A stretch of 64,000 bases of DNA from Niebla homalea. Taxonomy: Eukaryota > Ascomycota > Lecanoromycetes > Lecanorales > Ramalinaceae. Where the stretch lies: the NCBI GenBank assembly GCA_019925105.1, contig JAHGAU010000011.1:1550001-1614000 (forward strand). Direction: 5' to 3'. Below, piece by piece: positions 25,320 through 38,700 of the stretch. Numbering within the stretch: the stretch's first letter is position 1; each line of letters begins with the position of its first letter. Made by a program: the position numbers and the translations under genes. The notes under the pieces were generated by a model. That model searched no databases. It saw only the letters and a list, made by a program, of their open reading frames with translations, and was not told where the DNA came from.

Positions 25320-26432
25320 ATTATCTCCCCCTTTATACGTTAATTTTTAAAATATAGAGAAATATATTTAAGAAACTGGTGTAAAGCCAATTAAATATAA
25401 AGCTTATTAAAAACCCATTATTAAACCTAGTAAAAAAAGGGTAAAAAGAAAAGAGTCTTTAAATATATATATAAGTATAATAATGTTTATCCAGTAGTAA
25501 TATAATAAGGATATTTTACGTTAATAAATAATTAACGTAAGTTATAAAGCTTATTAAAAACCTTTTATAAAACCCAGTAAAAAAGGTAAATAAGAAAAGA
25601 GTTTCTGCGGTATTAATTAATAATTATTTAAAGCTTTATTATTAATTTATTACGTTATAATAAAAATAAACATTATTATAAAAACGGCGTATAATTATAA
25701 TAAAACCTTTATTTTATTTTAAACTTCTTTTTTTCCTTAATAGTTTTAATTACTTTTATAAATATAGTATATTAAGGGTCTATATAAGTATTTATAAGTT
25801 AATATATATATAACTATATACCCTCGTTATTTATATTATTATTATAATAAGTAACGTTAACGTTCCGTAAGCGTTTTATTTATATTAATAATCCGTTTAT
25901 TTTTATTTATTAATAAAATATATAAATCTACCTTAATCTTTAAATAATATAATATACGTACAATAATATATCGTTAACGTAAATGCGAATATAATATTAA
26001 TAATATATATAATAATATTTTATTTAATTCACTTTTTATAAAATAAATTTTCGTGCCGGTAAAGCCTTATATCTTACCGTAAATATCGTAATAAATAATA
26101 TTTAAGCCGTTATATCCCCGTAAGTATCCTTAATACCGCTATAACGTTATTATCTTAATATATATATAATTCCCGGATTAACTTTAATCCCGGATAACTC
26201 AATAATTACGTAAGTATTACCGCGCCAGTTTATTATTTATTAAAACGTTTATTTAATATATATAAAAACATAAAAAGATCCTTTAGAATTTAAAGGCTTT
26301 CCGGTTAAATATTAATTAAATATTAATAATAGTTAACTATACGGAGTATATGCTTTACCGGGTTATTATAAAAGCTAAAAAGGAAACTTCGGTTCTTTAA
26401 ATAAAAAGAGATATATTTATTATACGTATAAT

Positions 26433-26840
26433 AACGGCGGAAAAGGAAATCCGTTTCCTTAAAGAATAAATAAATATATTTAATCCGTTTATAATATAAT
26501 AACGTTAACGTTTAATAATTAAATTAAATTATTATAAAGGATTTAGATTTTCTATTATTAATTAATCCGTTAAAGGATTTATTTTTAAGTTTTAACGTTT
26601 TATTAGTAATAAAAAGTTTAACTTTAAATTTTTAAATACGTATAACTTAAATTTTAATTTATTTAAGGAAGAAAAAAGGAGGTTATACTTTCCTTAATAA
26701 CGTTATTAAAAAGGTTAGCTTTAACTTTTAAGAATAATATTTTAAAATTAAATTAAGGAGCCTTTTTAATAAATAATATTAAAGAAAAATTTTTAATTAA
26801 GGTAAAAAAAGAAAACGGAAAGAAAAAAAAAGGATAAAAA
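26433..26840 (+). pseudogene. Antisense open frame in gypsy copy 1 (RIP-mutated)
   Basis: Antisense to the gypsy genes, one plus-strand frame reads TAEKEIRFLKE, later FNLFKEEKRRLYFP, NFxExYFKIKLRSL and a lysine-rich end (KKRKRKEKKG), interrupted only by TAA/TAG. The second gypsy copy has the same frame at 51130-51600 on its own antisense strand, with TAEKEVIRLKE, FNLFKEKKEK and YFKI blocks. Shared reading in two copies suggests a former protein with a charged, perhaps coiled-coil, segment. I do not recognise the family. Confidence 0.45.
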
Positions 26841-29800
26841 AAATATAATATTTTTATATTTATTTTTAACTTTATTAACTTATTTATAAAAAGAGAAAGC
26901 CCGTATTAATACAGAATTATAAATTATTTTTTTATTTTTATATATTAATATTATTAAAGTTTAACGTTAAATATTTAAAGTTAATAACGTTAAATATTAA
27001 ACGTTTATAATCTATATATTATTAAAAATAATATAACGGATAATATTATAAAAGTTATTAGAACGTTAATATAATTTTAATAAATATATTTATTAATCTT
27101 TTATTATTTTAATAACTTTATTTACTTAATATTTTTAATTTAATAATATATTAAACGCTTATAATTTAATATTTATACTTTTTTACCTTTAATATTATTA
27201 TAATTATTATTAAAATCACTTTTATTAATTATAATATTATAATAAAAATAATTATTTTTATAACGCCGATTTATCCGTATACGTAATATTTATAATAAGT
27301 AAAGTTATTAATTAAAGTTTAAACTTTAATAATCTTATAAAAAAAAATATATAAAGGTTAAATAATTATAATATTAATTATATATATAATTATTAATTAT
27401 ATATATAATTTTTATTATTATAACGTTATAACTTTATTTACGTTTTTTTTTATTCCGTATTATTTCGTTATATTATTTTTATAATTCTTAAGAATACTTT
27501 AAGTTTATTTCCGGTACTTATTAATTATATTTAAAGTTTTAATTAATTTATTTAACTTAATATTAAATACCCTTTTTATTTTTAATTTTATTAATAATTT
27601 CTTTAATTATTTATTCCTTTTTATTATTAATTAATTTAAATATTTATATTATAATTTTTATTATTTAATTACCGACGTAAATATAATAAAACTTTAAAAG
27701 AAAAATATAAATAATAAAATAAATTTAATAAGTAATAAAAGAAATAAATAATATATTTACGTTTTAATTTTATTATTAATTTTAAAAGGTTTTATAAATT
27801 AAAACGTAAGCTTTTTACTTAATTATTTTAACTTAAGGTTTTTAATATTTAATATTAATAAATTATTAACGTTATATAATTTTAATTTATATTTCTTATT
27901 TTACGTTTTTAAGTTAATTTAATAATATAACGTTATTAATCCGTTAATATTAATTGTATTTTATATAATATTTTATTTTTATTTTTTATTATAAATATCT
28001 TTTTTTCTATAAGTTTATTTTTAAGTTTAAAATAAATATCTAAATTATAATTATATATTATTATAAAAGGCTATAACTTAAAGTTAAATATTTTAAATTT
28101 ATATAAATAAATTTAATTAAAAAAAATAGCTTTATTTAATTTATTTATTTAAAATTTAAAAATATCCTTAAATATTATTTAAAACCTTAATTTTAATATT
28201 TTATTTAATTATTTATTTATAAATAAAAAACGGTATTTAATTTATATTTTATTTTTATATAATAATATATTAAACCTTAGAATTTATTAATAAATAAAGA
28301 TCTTTAATTAATTACGATTTTAATTAACGTATTATATTATAATTAAATTTCTTTAAAAAAAAAAGGTTTATTAACGTAATAATATTAATTTATTTTATAA
28401 TAAAGAAATATTTATATATTTTTATATATTTATTTATAATTATTAAAATCGAATTATAAATATTATTTTTAACCTTATTTATAAGTAAGCTAATAATAAA
28501 GTCTATATTAAATTCTTTTTAAAATATAATCGGTTAAGGAAATAAAGTAAATTTATTATAAAAGCGGTAACGTAATACCTTAATCCTTTAATAAGTATTA
28601 TACGTTTTAATATAATTATTAACTTAAGTTTTTAAGCCGTTTTAATAATAATTATAAGTTAAAAGCTTATAAGTCTTTTTAGCTTTAAAGTAACCCGTTA
28701 ACGGGTTATTATAATACTTATTAATTAACTTTTTTTTAACCGTTTTATCCCGGGGACGTATATATAGCCCTTATAAATAATAAAGCTATTAAAATTAAAT
28801 TTTTAAGTATTATTATAATTTTAATAAAAATACGTTAACGTTACGTTATCGTCTTTAATCTTATATATAAACGTATTATTAACCTATAAATCCTTAATAA
28901 GTAAATTAATCGGTTTAAATTCCTTACAAGGCTTTTTAAGCAGTTATTAAATCTCTTTTTACGGGATAATAACTTAAATATTTCTTAAAGTAAATAATAA
29001 TTAATAACTAATAATTATTATCCGTTAACGCTCCGCCGATTTATCGGATTAAAGTATAAACTTATTCTATAACGTAAATAATAAAGTAATATTAAAAAGT
29101 AAAACTCTTTTATAATTTAAACGTTTTAATAAAGGATTAATAAAGTTTATTTTACCTTAATAATAAAATATTTTAAAGTTATAACTAATAAGTTTTAAGG
29201 TTTATTTAACTTAATATAAGCTTAACGTTAGCTATTTTATAAATCTTTAAAGATTATTATAATTCATTTATACTTAAATAACTTTAAGGCTCCCTTTTAA
29301 ATAATATTATTATTACTTAAACGTTATAACGATAATAAGGAACTCTTAATTATACGTTTTATAATTTTATTCAATAAAGGTTATTTTTCTGGATTAATAC
29401 GTAATTAAACGTTAATAGCTTTCCTTAAACTATTAAGATAAGATATTTATAATAATAAAGTTAAATATATTGGTCTTTATTTATACCCCTTATTCTAAGT
29501 TAAAATAACAGAATAATAACGTATTAATAAATATTTCGCGGAACCAGCGGAATACCGTATTAATTATATTATTTTACTTTAACGGGTTAACCTTCTTCCC
29601 TTCCTTATTACCTTTAAGCAGACTAATTAAAGGCTTAATTATCCTTAAATATTTATAAATGAAATAACGATAAAAATTTATAAAGCTTAAAAAAACCTAT
29701 ACTTCTTATATACTTCTTAGTAAGTTTTCGGGGTAAATTAGTCCTTAATTATTTAAATACGTTCTTAATTTATTTAAATCGTTTTAATAGAAACAATAAA

Positions 29801-32264
29801 CCTTAAGAATTTTATTTAAGTAATATTAAATTAATACTTCTTAAAATTAATATAAAGCTAAAATTAATAAAGTCGCTTAAGGATTTATTAAATATAACGT
29901 TAATAATCCGCCGGATTCTTATTAAATATTAAAATATCGTTTAAATAAATTATATAAGTTATATTAATAAGGTTAATAAAAATACGATTAATATAAGCTT
30001 AAAAAATTGTTAAGGTATTAATTAACTTAAACGGTATAATAAGATACTTAAAGTAGCCGTAACGTATACGGAACGTTATCTTTTATTCGTTACCGGATTT
30101 AATCCGTAATTAATAATAAATATTTTTAAAATTTAATTTAATAAACCGTTTAAAGTTATTTAATTAATTAAAAGTCTCGGTAATTAAGGGTAATAAGTAT
30201 TAATTTTTAATTATAACCGTATTTAATTTACGGTAATTAATATAAAAATAAAGGCCGCTATCCTTCTTAAATATAAAAAGGATCGGAACGTTTACGGGTA
30301 ACGTTAAATAATAAATCCAACCCCGGGCTATAATATCCTTAAAATACCGCCGGAGCTCCATTAACTTTACTTAAAATAAGTTATATAAGGAACTATATAA
30401 TAATTCCTTACCGTTTAAGTTAATAACGTAGTCCCCTTATTTTAATTTAAATAAAATATTAACTATATTATTAAAAAAAATATTTATATATTTATTTAAC
30501 TCCCTTAAAACGCTTTAATTAATAAAGACTTTTATAATATTTATATACGTTAAATTATTTTAAAAGATTCACGGTATTTTTAAGCACTCCGTCGTTACGT
30601 TAACGTAAACGATTATAAAGACTTTATTAATCTTTATTAAACTTTAACGGAATTATAAACGTTATTCATTTATAATTTATAAGAATTAACCTTAAAGCAT
30701 TATTTATCCGCCGTTAAATTAATTTTTTTTTTTATAAAATATATAAGGTTAATAAATTAAGGATTATGGTTAAACCTTTTTAATTAATAATATAAAAAAA
30801 GTATTTTATATTGCTTTTATTGTTTTTAGTTATTAATTAATAAATATTATAATAAAAAATCTATTTATTATTAAGAAAAATTATTTAAGGTAAAACGGCG
30901 GGGGTTAACTATAAATCTTATTAAATTATATATACTTATAAAATTAAATTTACTTAAGCTTTAATATTAATTAATATACTTAATAATTAAGGATTATCTT
31001 AAAAACTTATTTAACCTTTAATAATAAAAGCCGGATATATTTTTAATTATCTTTTTATTAACTCCGACCTTAAAGCGCCGCCGGAGCTTTATTATTTTTT
31101 AATATATTATCCTTTTTACGGGATTTTACGTTTATTATTAAGACCTTATTTTATAAGATAATAAGGTAATTAAATATATAATAACCCTTTCCGTAATATA
31201 TATAATATTTAACGTTTTTATTTATTTTAAGGACGGCGTCGGAGTTTTCAGGTATAACTTTATGTTTTTCATTATGAGAATTATTTTTAATAAAGGTATA
31301 CGCCGGCTTTAAGCCGTTTAAATTAAGTTTAAATACCCTATTTTTAAAAAATTTACTTTTATTGGCTTTCTGATTATTATTAATGGTACGTTTTAGGTTA
31401 TTCTTCTATATAATTATTACCGTTATAATATTATCCCGGGTTTTTAATATTTTATTAATTATAAGGATTTTAATTTTAAATTCCGGTAAAAGCTTTATAA
31501 AGAATATATAAATATAAAACTTATTTAATAATAATAATAAGTTTTCTTTTATAATCTTTAAAGTATTATAGATTTACGTTATTTTTTAATTAAAGTATTA
31601 TTTAATATCCTTAAACCGTTTATAATAAGTAAATTAACGGTTTTTTAAATTAATTATTAAGTTCAAGAACTTATTCTTAAATTCTTAATAGTTTATTTTA
31701 TTAATTTCTTTATCTAATAAATTAAAGATTTTATAAAAAATATACTTTAAATAAAAAACTACCTTTTTCTTTCAGTAAGGAAGTACTTAAGATAAAATAT
31801 AAATTATCTCTTTAAGTTAATAAACCATATTTAATATTTATTTTTAAATTTATTTTAATATAATTTAAGCTTTTCCGAATAAAGAAACTTACTTTTACGG
31901 GGTAAAATAAAAGCTACCAATAATATACCGTCGGTATAAAGCTTAATAATATGGTTAACGCGGAAAAAAAGTCCCGGAGTATAAACCCTTATATTATGCG
32001 TTAATACGGTTAAATATATACTTTTAATAAATACGATTTTTAGCCTTAAGTTAATTAACTTTAAATTATAATTTTAAAAGTTAATTTTATTAAGCTATAA
32101 TATTATAGTAACGTTTTACCGCTTTAATTTACTTAATTATAATAAAAGGGTTTTTAATTAAAAAGTAAATATCGTTTTTTTATTTTAAGGTTCATTAAGT
32201 TAATTAAATATTTATTATAATAATAACGTTAAGCCTTTTCCTTAATAAGGAAAAAGAATTAAAA

Positions 32265-32597
32265 TATTAAACTAACTCCGCTAACGGTACGCCGGCGGGA
32301 TTAATAAAAGTAAGTATAGAAAATATAACGTTATAATTTAAATACTTAAGTATTACTTTAATAAATAAATTAATAATAAGATTAATTCTTTAAAGACTTA
32401 GAAAGAATTAAAGTATAACTTTTATTTAAGGTAAAAATAATAATTATCCCGCTTTACGTTTATTAAGTTACGGCTTATGAATAACGTATACTAAAGCCGT
32501 TACCAAGGCTTTTTACTAAGGCTTAACGGCTTACCTTAACGCAGCAGTATAACGCACCACTATAATACCGGCGCAGAGGTGGCGCTAGCTGCTAATA
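32265..32597 (-). repeat. 5' LTR of gypsy copy 1
   Basis: 333 bp, 'tattaaactaactcc' to 'ctagctgctaata'. The outer (right) 80 bp are nearly unmutated. The adjacent internal sequence (left of 32265) should hold the primer-binding site but does not clearly match a tRNA end after RIP. Confidence 0.9.
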
Positions 32598-32602
32598 ATA
32601 TT

Positions 32603-34640
32603 TAGGATTATAATACTATTTATAGACATATACGACCTTGGGACCCGTTGAGACGATATTATTAATGTTTTCATTGATAACGATATAAACGAGCTTACTT
32701 ACCTTAAAATACCGAATAAATGAAAAGGACCGGCCGTTTTAATACTTTTATTATAAGCATCATATAAGCTTAAGTAATTACCGGTCTTATAATATGATTA
32801 CTTATTAAAGACGTTAAGTAAATTAAAATGAATATAAATTACGGATATTAAATATTTCATTATTAATAAGAGTATAATATCCTGTTTTTTATTAATAAAA
32901 TTATTATTATTTATAACGGTCCGTATATTAGAAAAATCATTAAGTTTTAGATTATACTTTTTAAGATTTATTAAAGAAGGTTTCTTAATAAGGTATAATA
33001 ATTCCTTAATATCCGCCTTATCCGTAATAGAAAGTTCCGTTAATTACGTTTCTTTTGAGATAATTACGTAAATAAAATTTTCGAAAAATTCAATTTATAA
33101 GTATTAATAAAATAAGTATAAACTTTGATAATCGATTTAAAGACTTGATTTAATTATAGACTTTAATACTTAAATTAATAATCCTTAAATTATGTTTATT
33201 ACTTTATTAAACGTCATATTAACGGATAATCCGGCTACTTATAAAAACTTGTTAATGATAAGGGCCGTGCTTGGAATAAGATTACAATGGTATGTATTAA
33301 TCGAAAGAATAACTATGAAGAGTAAAAGTGTAAATGTTAACCAAAAAGGCCTTTTATTAAAATGCGCCAAGCCACCTTTACCCCTTATGGCTAGTAGCCG
33401 GGATAGACGACCCGAGTGGCTCGCTTATGTATTACCACCGTAACACTTATGGTTCATCCACCAGGTGCACCACCCAGTAGCCCTTATGAGCCAGCATGCT
33501 TATAATAGTAAAGGTATAGATTTAAACTCTTGAATAATATAGATAACTTAAAACGCCTTTAAGGAAAACACCGCTATTATTAATTTAATAAAAGCGGAGC
33601 TTTACGTTATTTTAATAACGGGTAAAAAGTAAATATAATAAATTAACTTCTTTAAAGAGATCGATTCCAACGTAAGTTATAAAGTTAAAATTTAATATAA
33701 TAATATATAAATGATTAAGACTCTTATAGATAATAACTCTTAATTTACTATTAAGCTTAAATATATAGATATATAGTACTATTAATTACTTTAATAAACT
33801 TAAAATAAAAGAATTTACGTTAAATAAAACTTAATAATTATGATTCTAATAAATGAATTAATTAAACCCTTTATATTATAGAAATACCGGGAGTTTATAA
33901 AACTCTTAAATCTTAAAGACGGAAAATTAAAAGAAAACCTTATTATATAATATAACTTAATAAACCCCGGGAAAATGGGTTTCAAGAGATTTAATTCTTA
34001 GAAATTACGATTATAAACTGGGTATATAACAATTTTTTCAGGTTCGGTAGTTTTTACGGTTTTTTATTTTTTCTTATGTTTTTTAACTTCGTATAATAAA
34101 TACATATTAATAACCACCTTATAACCCTCTATATATATACCCGGAGCTTAGTTAAACATCTTCTAAGCCTTAAAGCCGATTTATATATAAAGTTTTCATT
34201 ATTATAATTATTATCCTTATTACTCCGGAATCTTTCAATTTTTTCTAGTTTTTTAAAAATATACCTTATATTAAGAGATTCCCGATATATGAACTCTATA
34301 ACTATATAGGATAATTAGGATCGGTATTATTATTATAATAATAATACGGTCTTAAAAGGGTTTATTAACCGTATATTAGAAGTATAAAGTACGGGTAAAA
34401 AATATTATAAAGTAATTATATAAATAACTTATAACATTTATTAATATTATTATTTAACCGTATATCCCAGAATATTTAATTATTTACCTATATATACCTT
34501 TTATCTTTATAATTAAATCAATATATAAATCATACAGAATATACATATATTCTATACCTATATGCTTCTTATATATCTTATAAAATCCAGTAATATCAAA
34601 AATAAAAAAACTTCAGTCTTTAGGGGTTATTAATGATACG
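32603..34640. other. AT-rich interval, one less-mutated patch
   Basis: RIP-type sequence without recognisable element ends. A patch at about 33230-33480 is less AT-rich and carries an 83-codon open frame (33192-33443), but it has no domain or coding-like composition, so I do not call it a gene. Confidence 0.45.
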
Positions 34641-35731
34641 AAGTTGCCCACGCCCCTTTTTGTGCCCCCACACCTTTCCAAATTGGGCTCACTATTGATT
34701 AGACTGCATTTGCTTGCATAAAGATGTGCTGCAAGGCCAGGAAGTACTTCAATATGTAGTTACATACCTATATGTCTCACTTTGGAAGCTATCCATAGAT
34801 CGTTGTGCCAGCCATCTTGAATTGCGGTGAGTGCTTGATCGACGCAAGGGGCGATGGTTGATTGATCAGTCGTGGTTCTGATCCAAAGAGTTCAGTTACT
34901 GGCTCTGACCATAGCTAGAGGACCGAGGGTGATTGAGGCTGGTAATGACGATCATGATGATAGTGGTGACAGTAACATGTTAACAGTTGCAGGTAGTACT
35001 GTAAGTGGTGGTGTTAACGGAGTAAGTTGCAATACCCCTGCTCTTTCAGGGAAGCGGTGACTTCCACTTGACAGAGAGTGAGTCAGATTATTGAATGGTC
35101 TCACCACGGATGGCTCGCTATTCGCAAAAGTGGGGCCCTTTACCAGGGAGTAAGGATCGGTATCTCAGGTCTGATGATTCCGCATTACGTCATCAATTTC
35201 TATGCCACATTCCATGGGTCGCGTCCTGCCTCTGTCAACACCACCTCGAAGGCGAGGCTTCATCTCAACTGATGAATTGGAAAGAGTCCAACAACTTGAC
35301 TAATCACAGGAAGGTCACCATATCCGATATCAATCTCCTCGGCACCTTTTTCGAACGCCCCAGCCTGACAGGCTCCTAATTCTACCCTGCATGAAGGAGG
35401 CGCGGCTCACAGCTGACTGCATAGTACATGCGTGTCTTGAGATTATATCCATAAGATTGGCTCCTCATCTAGGATTCACGGCCCACAGACTCGAGCACCA
35501 TGTTCTCGCCGAACACACACGGCTGAAGGCTGAGATGACTTCTTTCTATTTGTCGCTGTTTTGCGCTTTCTTCTGATTGTCTCTTGGCTCTTTGATCTGC
35601 TTGATTCAATCAATGTTACCTTGCCTTAGCCAGCTTCACAAAATTCCTCAACGTGAGATAGGACAGTGTCTGTCATTCTCTTAATCATTTTTCAACCCCA
35701 TAGCGTTCTTTCCAGATTCTTGCACCTTGTC
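34641..35731 (+). other. Intergenic region upstream of the chitinase
   Basis: Normal-composition sequence in which the RIP signature ends abruptly near 34640. Small plus-strand open frames (for example 34872-35060 and 35095-35379) show no signal peptide, domain or splice-supported continuation. The last 150 bp should hold the promoter and 5' leader of the chitinase. Confidence 0.4.
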
Positions 35732-38700
35732 ATGCGTCTTCATACGTTACTCACTTTCTTCACCAGCTGCGCATACTTGGTCCATGCAATCAGCCCGGTC
35801 CACGGTCCATCGTATAATGCCCGAGGTCAATCCTTGAATCCTAGAGTGGCAACCCTGCCTCTGGCACCAAGAGAGTTGCCAGTAGGAACCTGCAAGTAAG
35901 TGACTTACCATCCACTGTTGGCCTCGACGCCTCTATAGCCAGAGATCATTCCCCTTCACGCATAGCCGTCAGAATGCTGCTTATAGATCCCATCCTTCAT
36001 CTCATGGAGTAAAACTAATCGTATGATCTATTTCAGTGGTGGAACGCCCTGCGCAAACGGTGCCTGCTGTAGTAAAACAAACCTATGCGGATATTCGAAA
36101 GCGTTCTGTGGTGATGGCTGCCAGCACGACTGCGATGCCAAAGCTCAATGTGGGCCATACGCCCCAGAAAACTCACAGAAGTGCCCCTAAACGTCTGCTG
36201 TTCCGAGTTCGGCTATTGTGGCTCGACTTCAGAGTTCTGTGTCTGGACCAACAAGGCAGACCCCGTGTACCCTACGTGTGATACTAAGTATGGCGGTTGT
36301 GGAAGCGTTGAAAGACCCAGCTGTGGAGGGAACAGTGTCTATAAGAGGACCATCGGATATTACGAGAGCTGGTCCAATATTCGCCATTGCCAGAAGGTCG
36401 CGCCCGAGGACTTGAATCTCAATGGTTACACACACATCAATTTTGCATTTTCCTTCTTCGACCCTTCCACATTCCAGATCACGCCGATGGATGCCAACGG
36501 CGCATCTCTCTACAGCCGCTTCACTGCCTTGAAAGCCAAGCAAAACACCCTACAGGCATGGGTCTCCGTAGGGGCTGGTCTTTCACCGATCCGGGCCCGT
36601 CGCAGAAGGCATTCAGCAACATGGCTAGCTCTCAGGGGAACCGCGCCAAATTCATTTCAGGTCTCGTGCAATTCATGAGCACCTATGGATTCGACGGTGT
36701 TGACCTTGATTGGGAGTATCCTGGTGCCGATGACCGGGGTGGAGTCAAGGGAGATACTGCTAACTACGTTCTTCTGGCACAAGAGCTGAAAGTGGCTTTC
36801 GGCTCCAAATACGGCATCAGTATGACACTTCCAACATCTTACTGGTATCTTCAGCACTTTGACCTGCCTGGCATCCAGCAACATGTCGATTGGTTCAATC
36901 TGATGGCATACGACTTACATGGTGTTTGGGATGCAGCTTCCAAGTTCGTCGGTCCCTATATCGCCCCACATACGAATATCACCGAGATCGATCTTGGAAT
37001 GGATCTGTTGTGGCGATCTGGAGTCACTCCTGAACGGATTGTTCTAGGCCAAGGCTTGTACGGCCGCTCTTTCACCTTAGCGGATCCTTCATGCAATACA
37101 CCTAATGGAGTTTGCCGATTTTCAGGTCCTGCAACTGCTGGCCCATGCTCAAATGCGGCAGGCATCCTGGACAAGCAAGAAATTGATGACATTGTGTCTA
37201 AAAATCACCTCCAGCCTACTTGGGCGCACAAGGAAGGGGTAAAATGGGTTTGTAGAGTCCACTTGATCCTCAACGGAAAAATAACCACTGACCCGAGTCC
37301 ATTGTAGGCTACGTGGGATTCGGACCAATGGGTCTCTTATGATGACGCTGATACATTCAAACAAAAGAAGGATTACGCCAACAGTCGCTGTCTGGGCGGA
37401 CTTATGGTTTGGGCCATGGATCAGGTGGACCAAAGCAGCTCCAACGATCTTGGCATTAACGGAAACGTCACGCCCGATCAGCAAGGCAACGCCAATCAAA
37501 TGGCCAGTGACCAACTAGCTGGTATCACTTGCCGGAGCGCTCCCTGCGGGTCTAGATGCCCAAAAGGTTCAAGTCAGGTCACCGAGACAAATGGGCAACC
37601 CGGCCAGCTAAGCACATCCGAAAAATGCCCCAAAGGAAAGTATCAGCCGCTGTGCTGCGACCATGGTACCACCATGGGCAAATGCCAGTGGCGCGGTTTT
37701 CGAGGAGTAGGATTATCCTGCATCAGCGGCTGCGCAGATGGCGAGACGGAGGTCACCACCAACAAGAACAATCATGGCAAGAAGGGCGATCAGACCTGTA
37801 ACGGCGGTGTCCAGAGCTATTGTTGTGCTGGATTCAAGCCCGCCCCAACCAAGGAACAGCTGGCTAAGGAGGCAAAGGATGCTGCAAAGGCGGCGGCAGA
37901 GTCAGCAGCAGAACAAGCAGCTCTTGATCTTGCTGCTAAAGCGTTTTGCAGAGTTGCAGTCCCAGCTTTACTTGCACCGCTTGAGCTACTGGAAGATTTA
38001 ATCCCAATATTGGGAGAGATCGCGGACCTTGCAGAGATTGCTGCCACTCCGGCCATCATTCAAGGCTGTGTCAAGGGCATCGAGAAGGAGGGCAAAGCCG
38101 AATTCAAGGTATTTGGGAAGAAACATACCCTGTCGATGAGCGAGCCGTCCGAGAGAGCCACAGAAACAAGGCCTCCAGCGATAAGCCATGAGACTCCTAA
38201 AACCAGCACCCACAGCAACGCATGCAACCTCAAGGCCAGAGGTCTCGAGAAACGAGCTGGCTGCAACGATATGACAAAGTATACCGACACAACCACACTC
38301 TATCAGACTGTGGATAAGGTATGCGAGGGGGAAAGGTATCCACAGGCTTGCTTTCATTATCAGTCAGCCATTAGGGCCAAAAATAATCCCCGCTTCAACC
38401 CGGTCACGTGTTCAGAGTCCGTTCCCCCACGAAACTTCCGGCAAGTGGGACCAGCCCTGGCTGAATGGTCTGGTGAACATAACAGTGGTTGGTATCCCTG
38501 GATGCGACGTCCGGCGAGTCGGTGCCAGCGCGATGAATGGCCTCCAAGCGTTTTCTGGCAAGGTGATCACGGACAGCTCATCAGATACAATGTGAGTACA
38601 AATTGGTTGAGCAGGTTGATGCCAGAGCACACTATGCCGTGGGTTTCGAAATTTGTCGCAACTCCTGCTTGCATCTTATCAAAGCAATACTGACTCCAAA

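Larger units (their letters stand above)
24987..32597 (-). mobile_element. Complete Ty3/gypsy chromovirus, copy 1, RIP-mutated
   Basis: Two direct 333-bp LTRs (24987-25319 and 32265-32597) bound a 7.6-kb element, and the five bases atatt flank it exactly at 24982-24986 and 32598-32602. The element is on the minus strand: a polypyrimidine stretch 'ctccccctt' follows the left LTR, which is the complement of a polypurine tract beside the 3' LTR. The interior aligns with the second gypsy copy (44552-53030) in inverse orientation, including the reverse transcriptase region near 30230-30450 and the chromodomain region near 27440-27640. A 55-bp direct repeat lies in the 3' non-coding part (about 25403-25455 and 25547-25601). 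No intact frame remains; the stops are of the TAA/TAG type expected from RIP. Confidence 0.9.

Noticed and set aside
33192..33443. 83-residue open frame in an AT-rich tract
   Set aside because: No motif, no signal peptide, no splice-supported extension; it lies in degraded repeat DNA.
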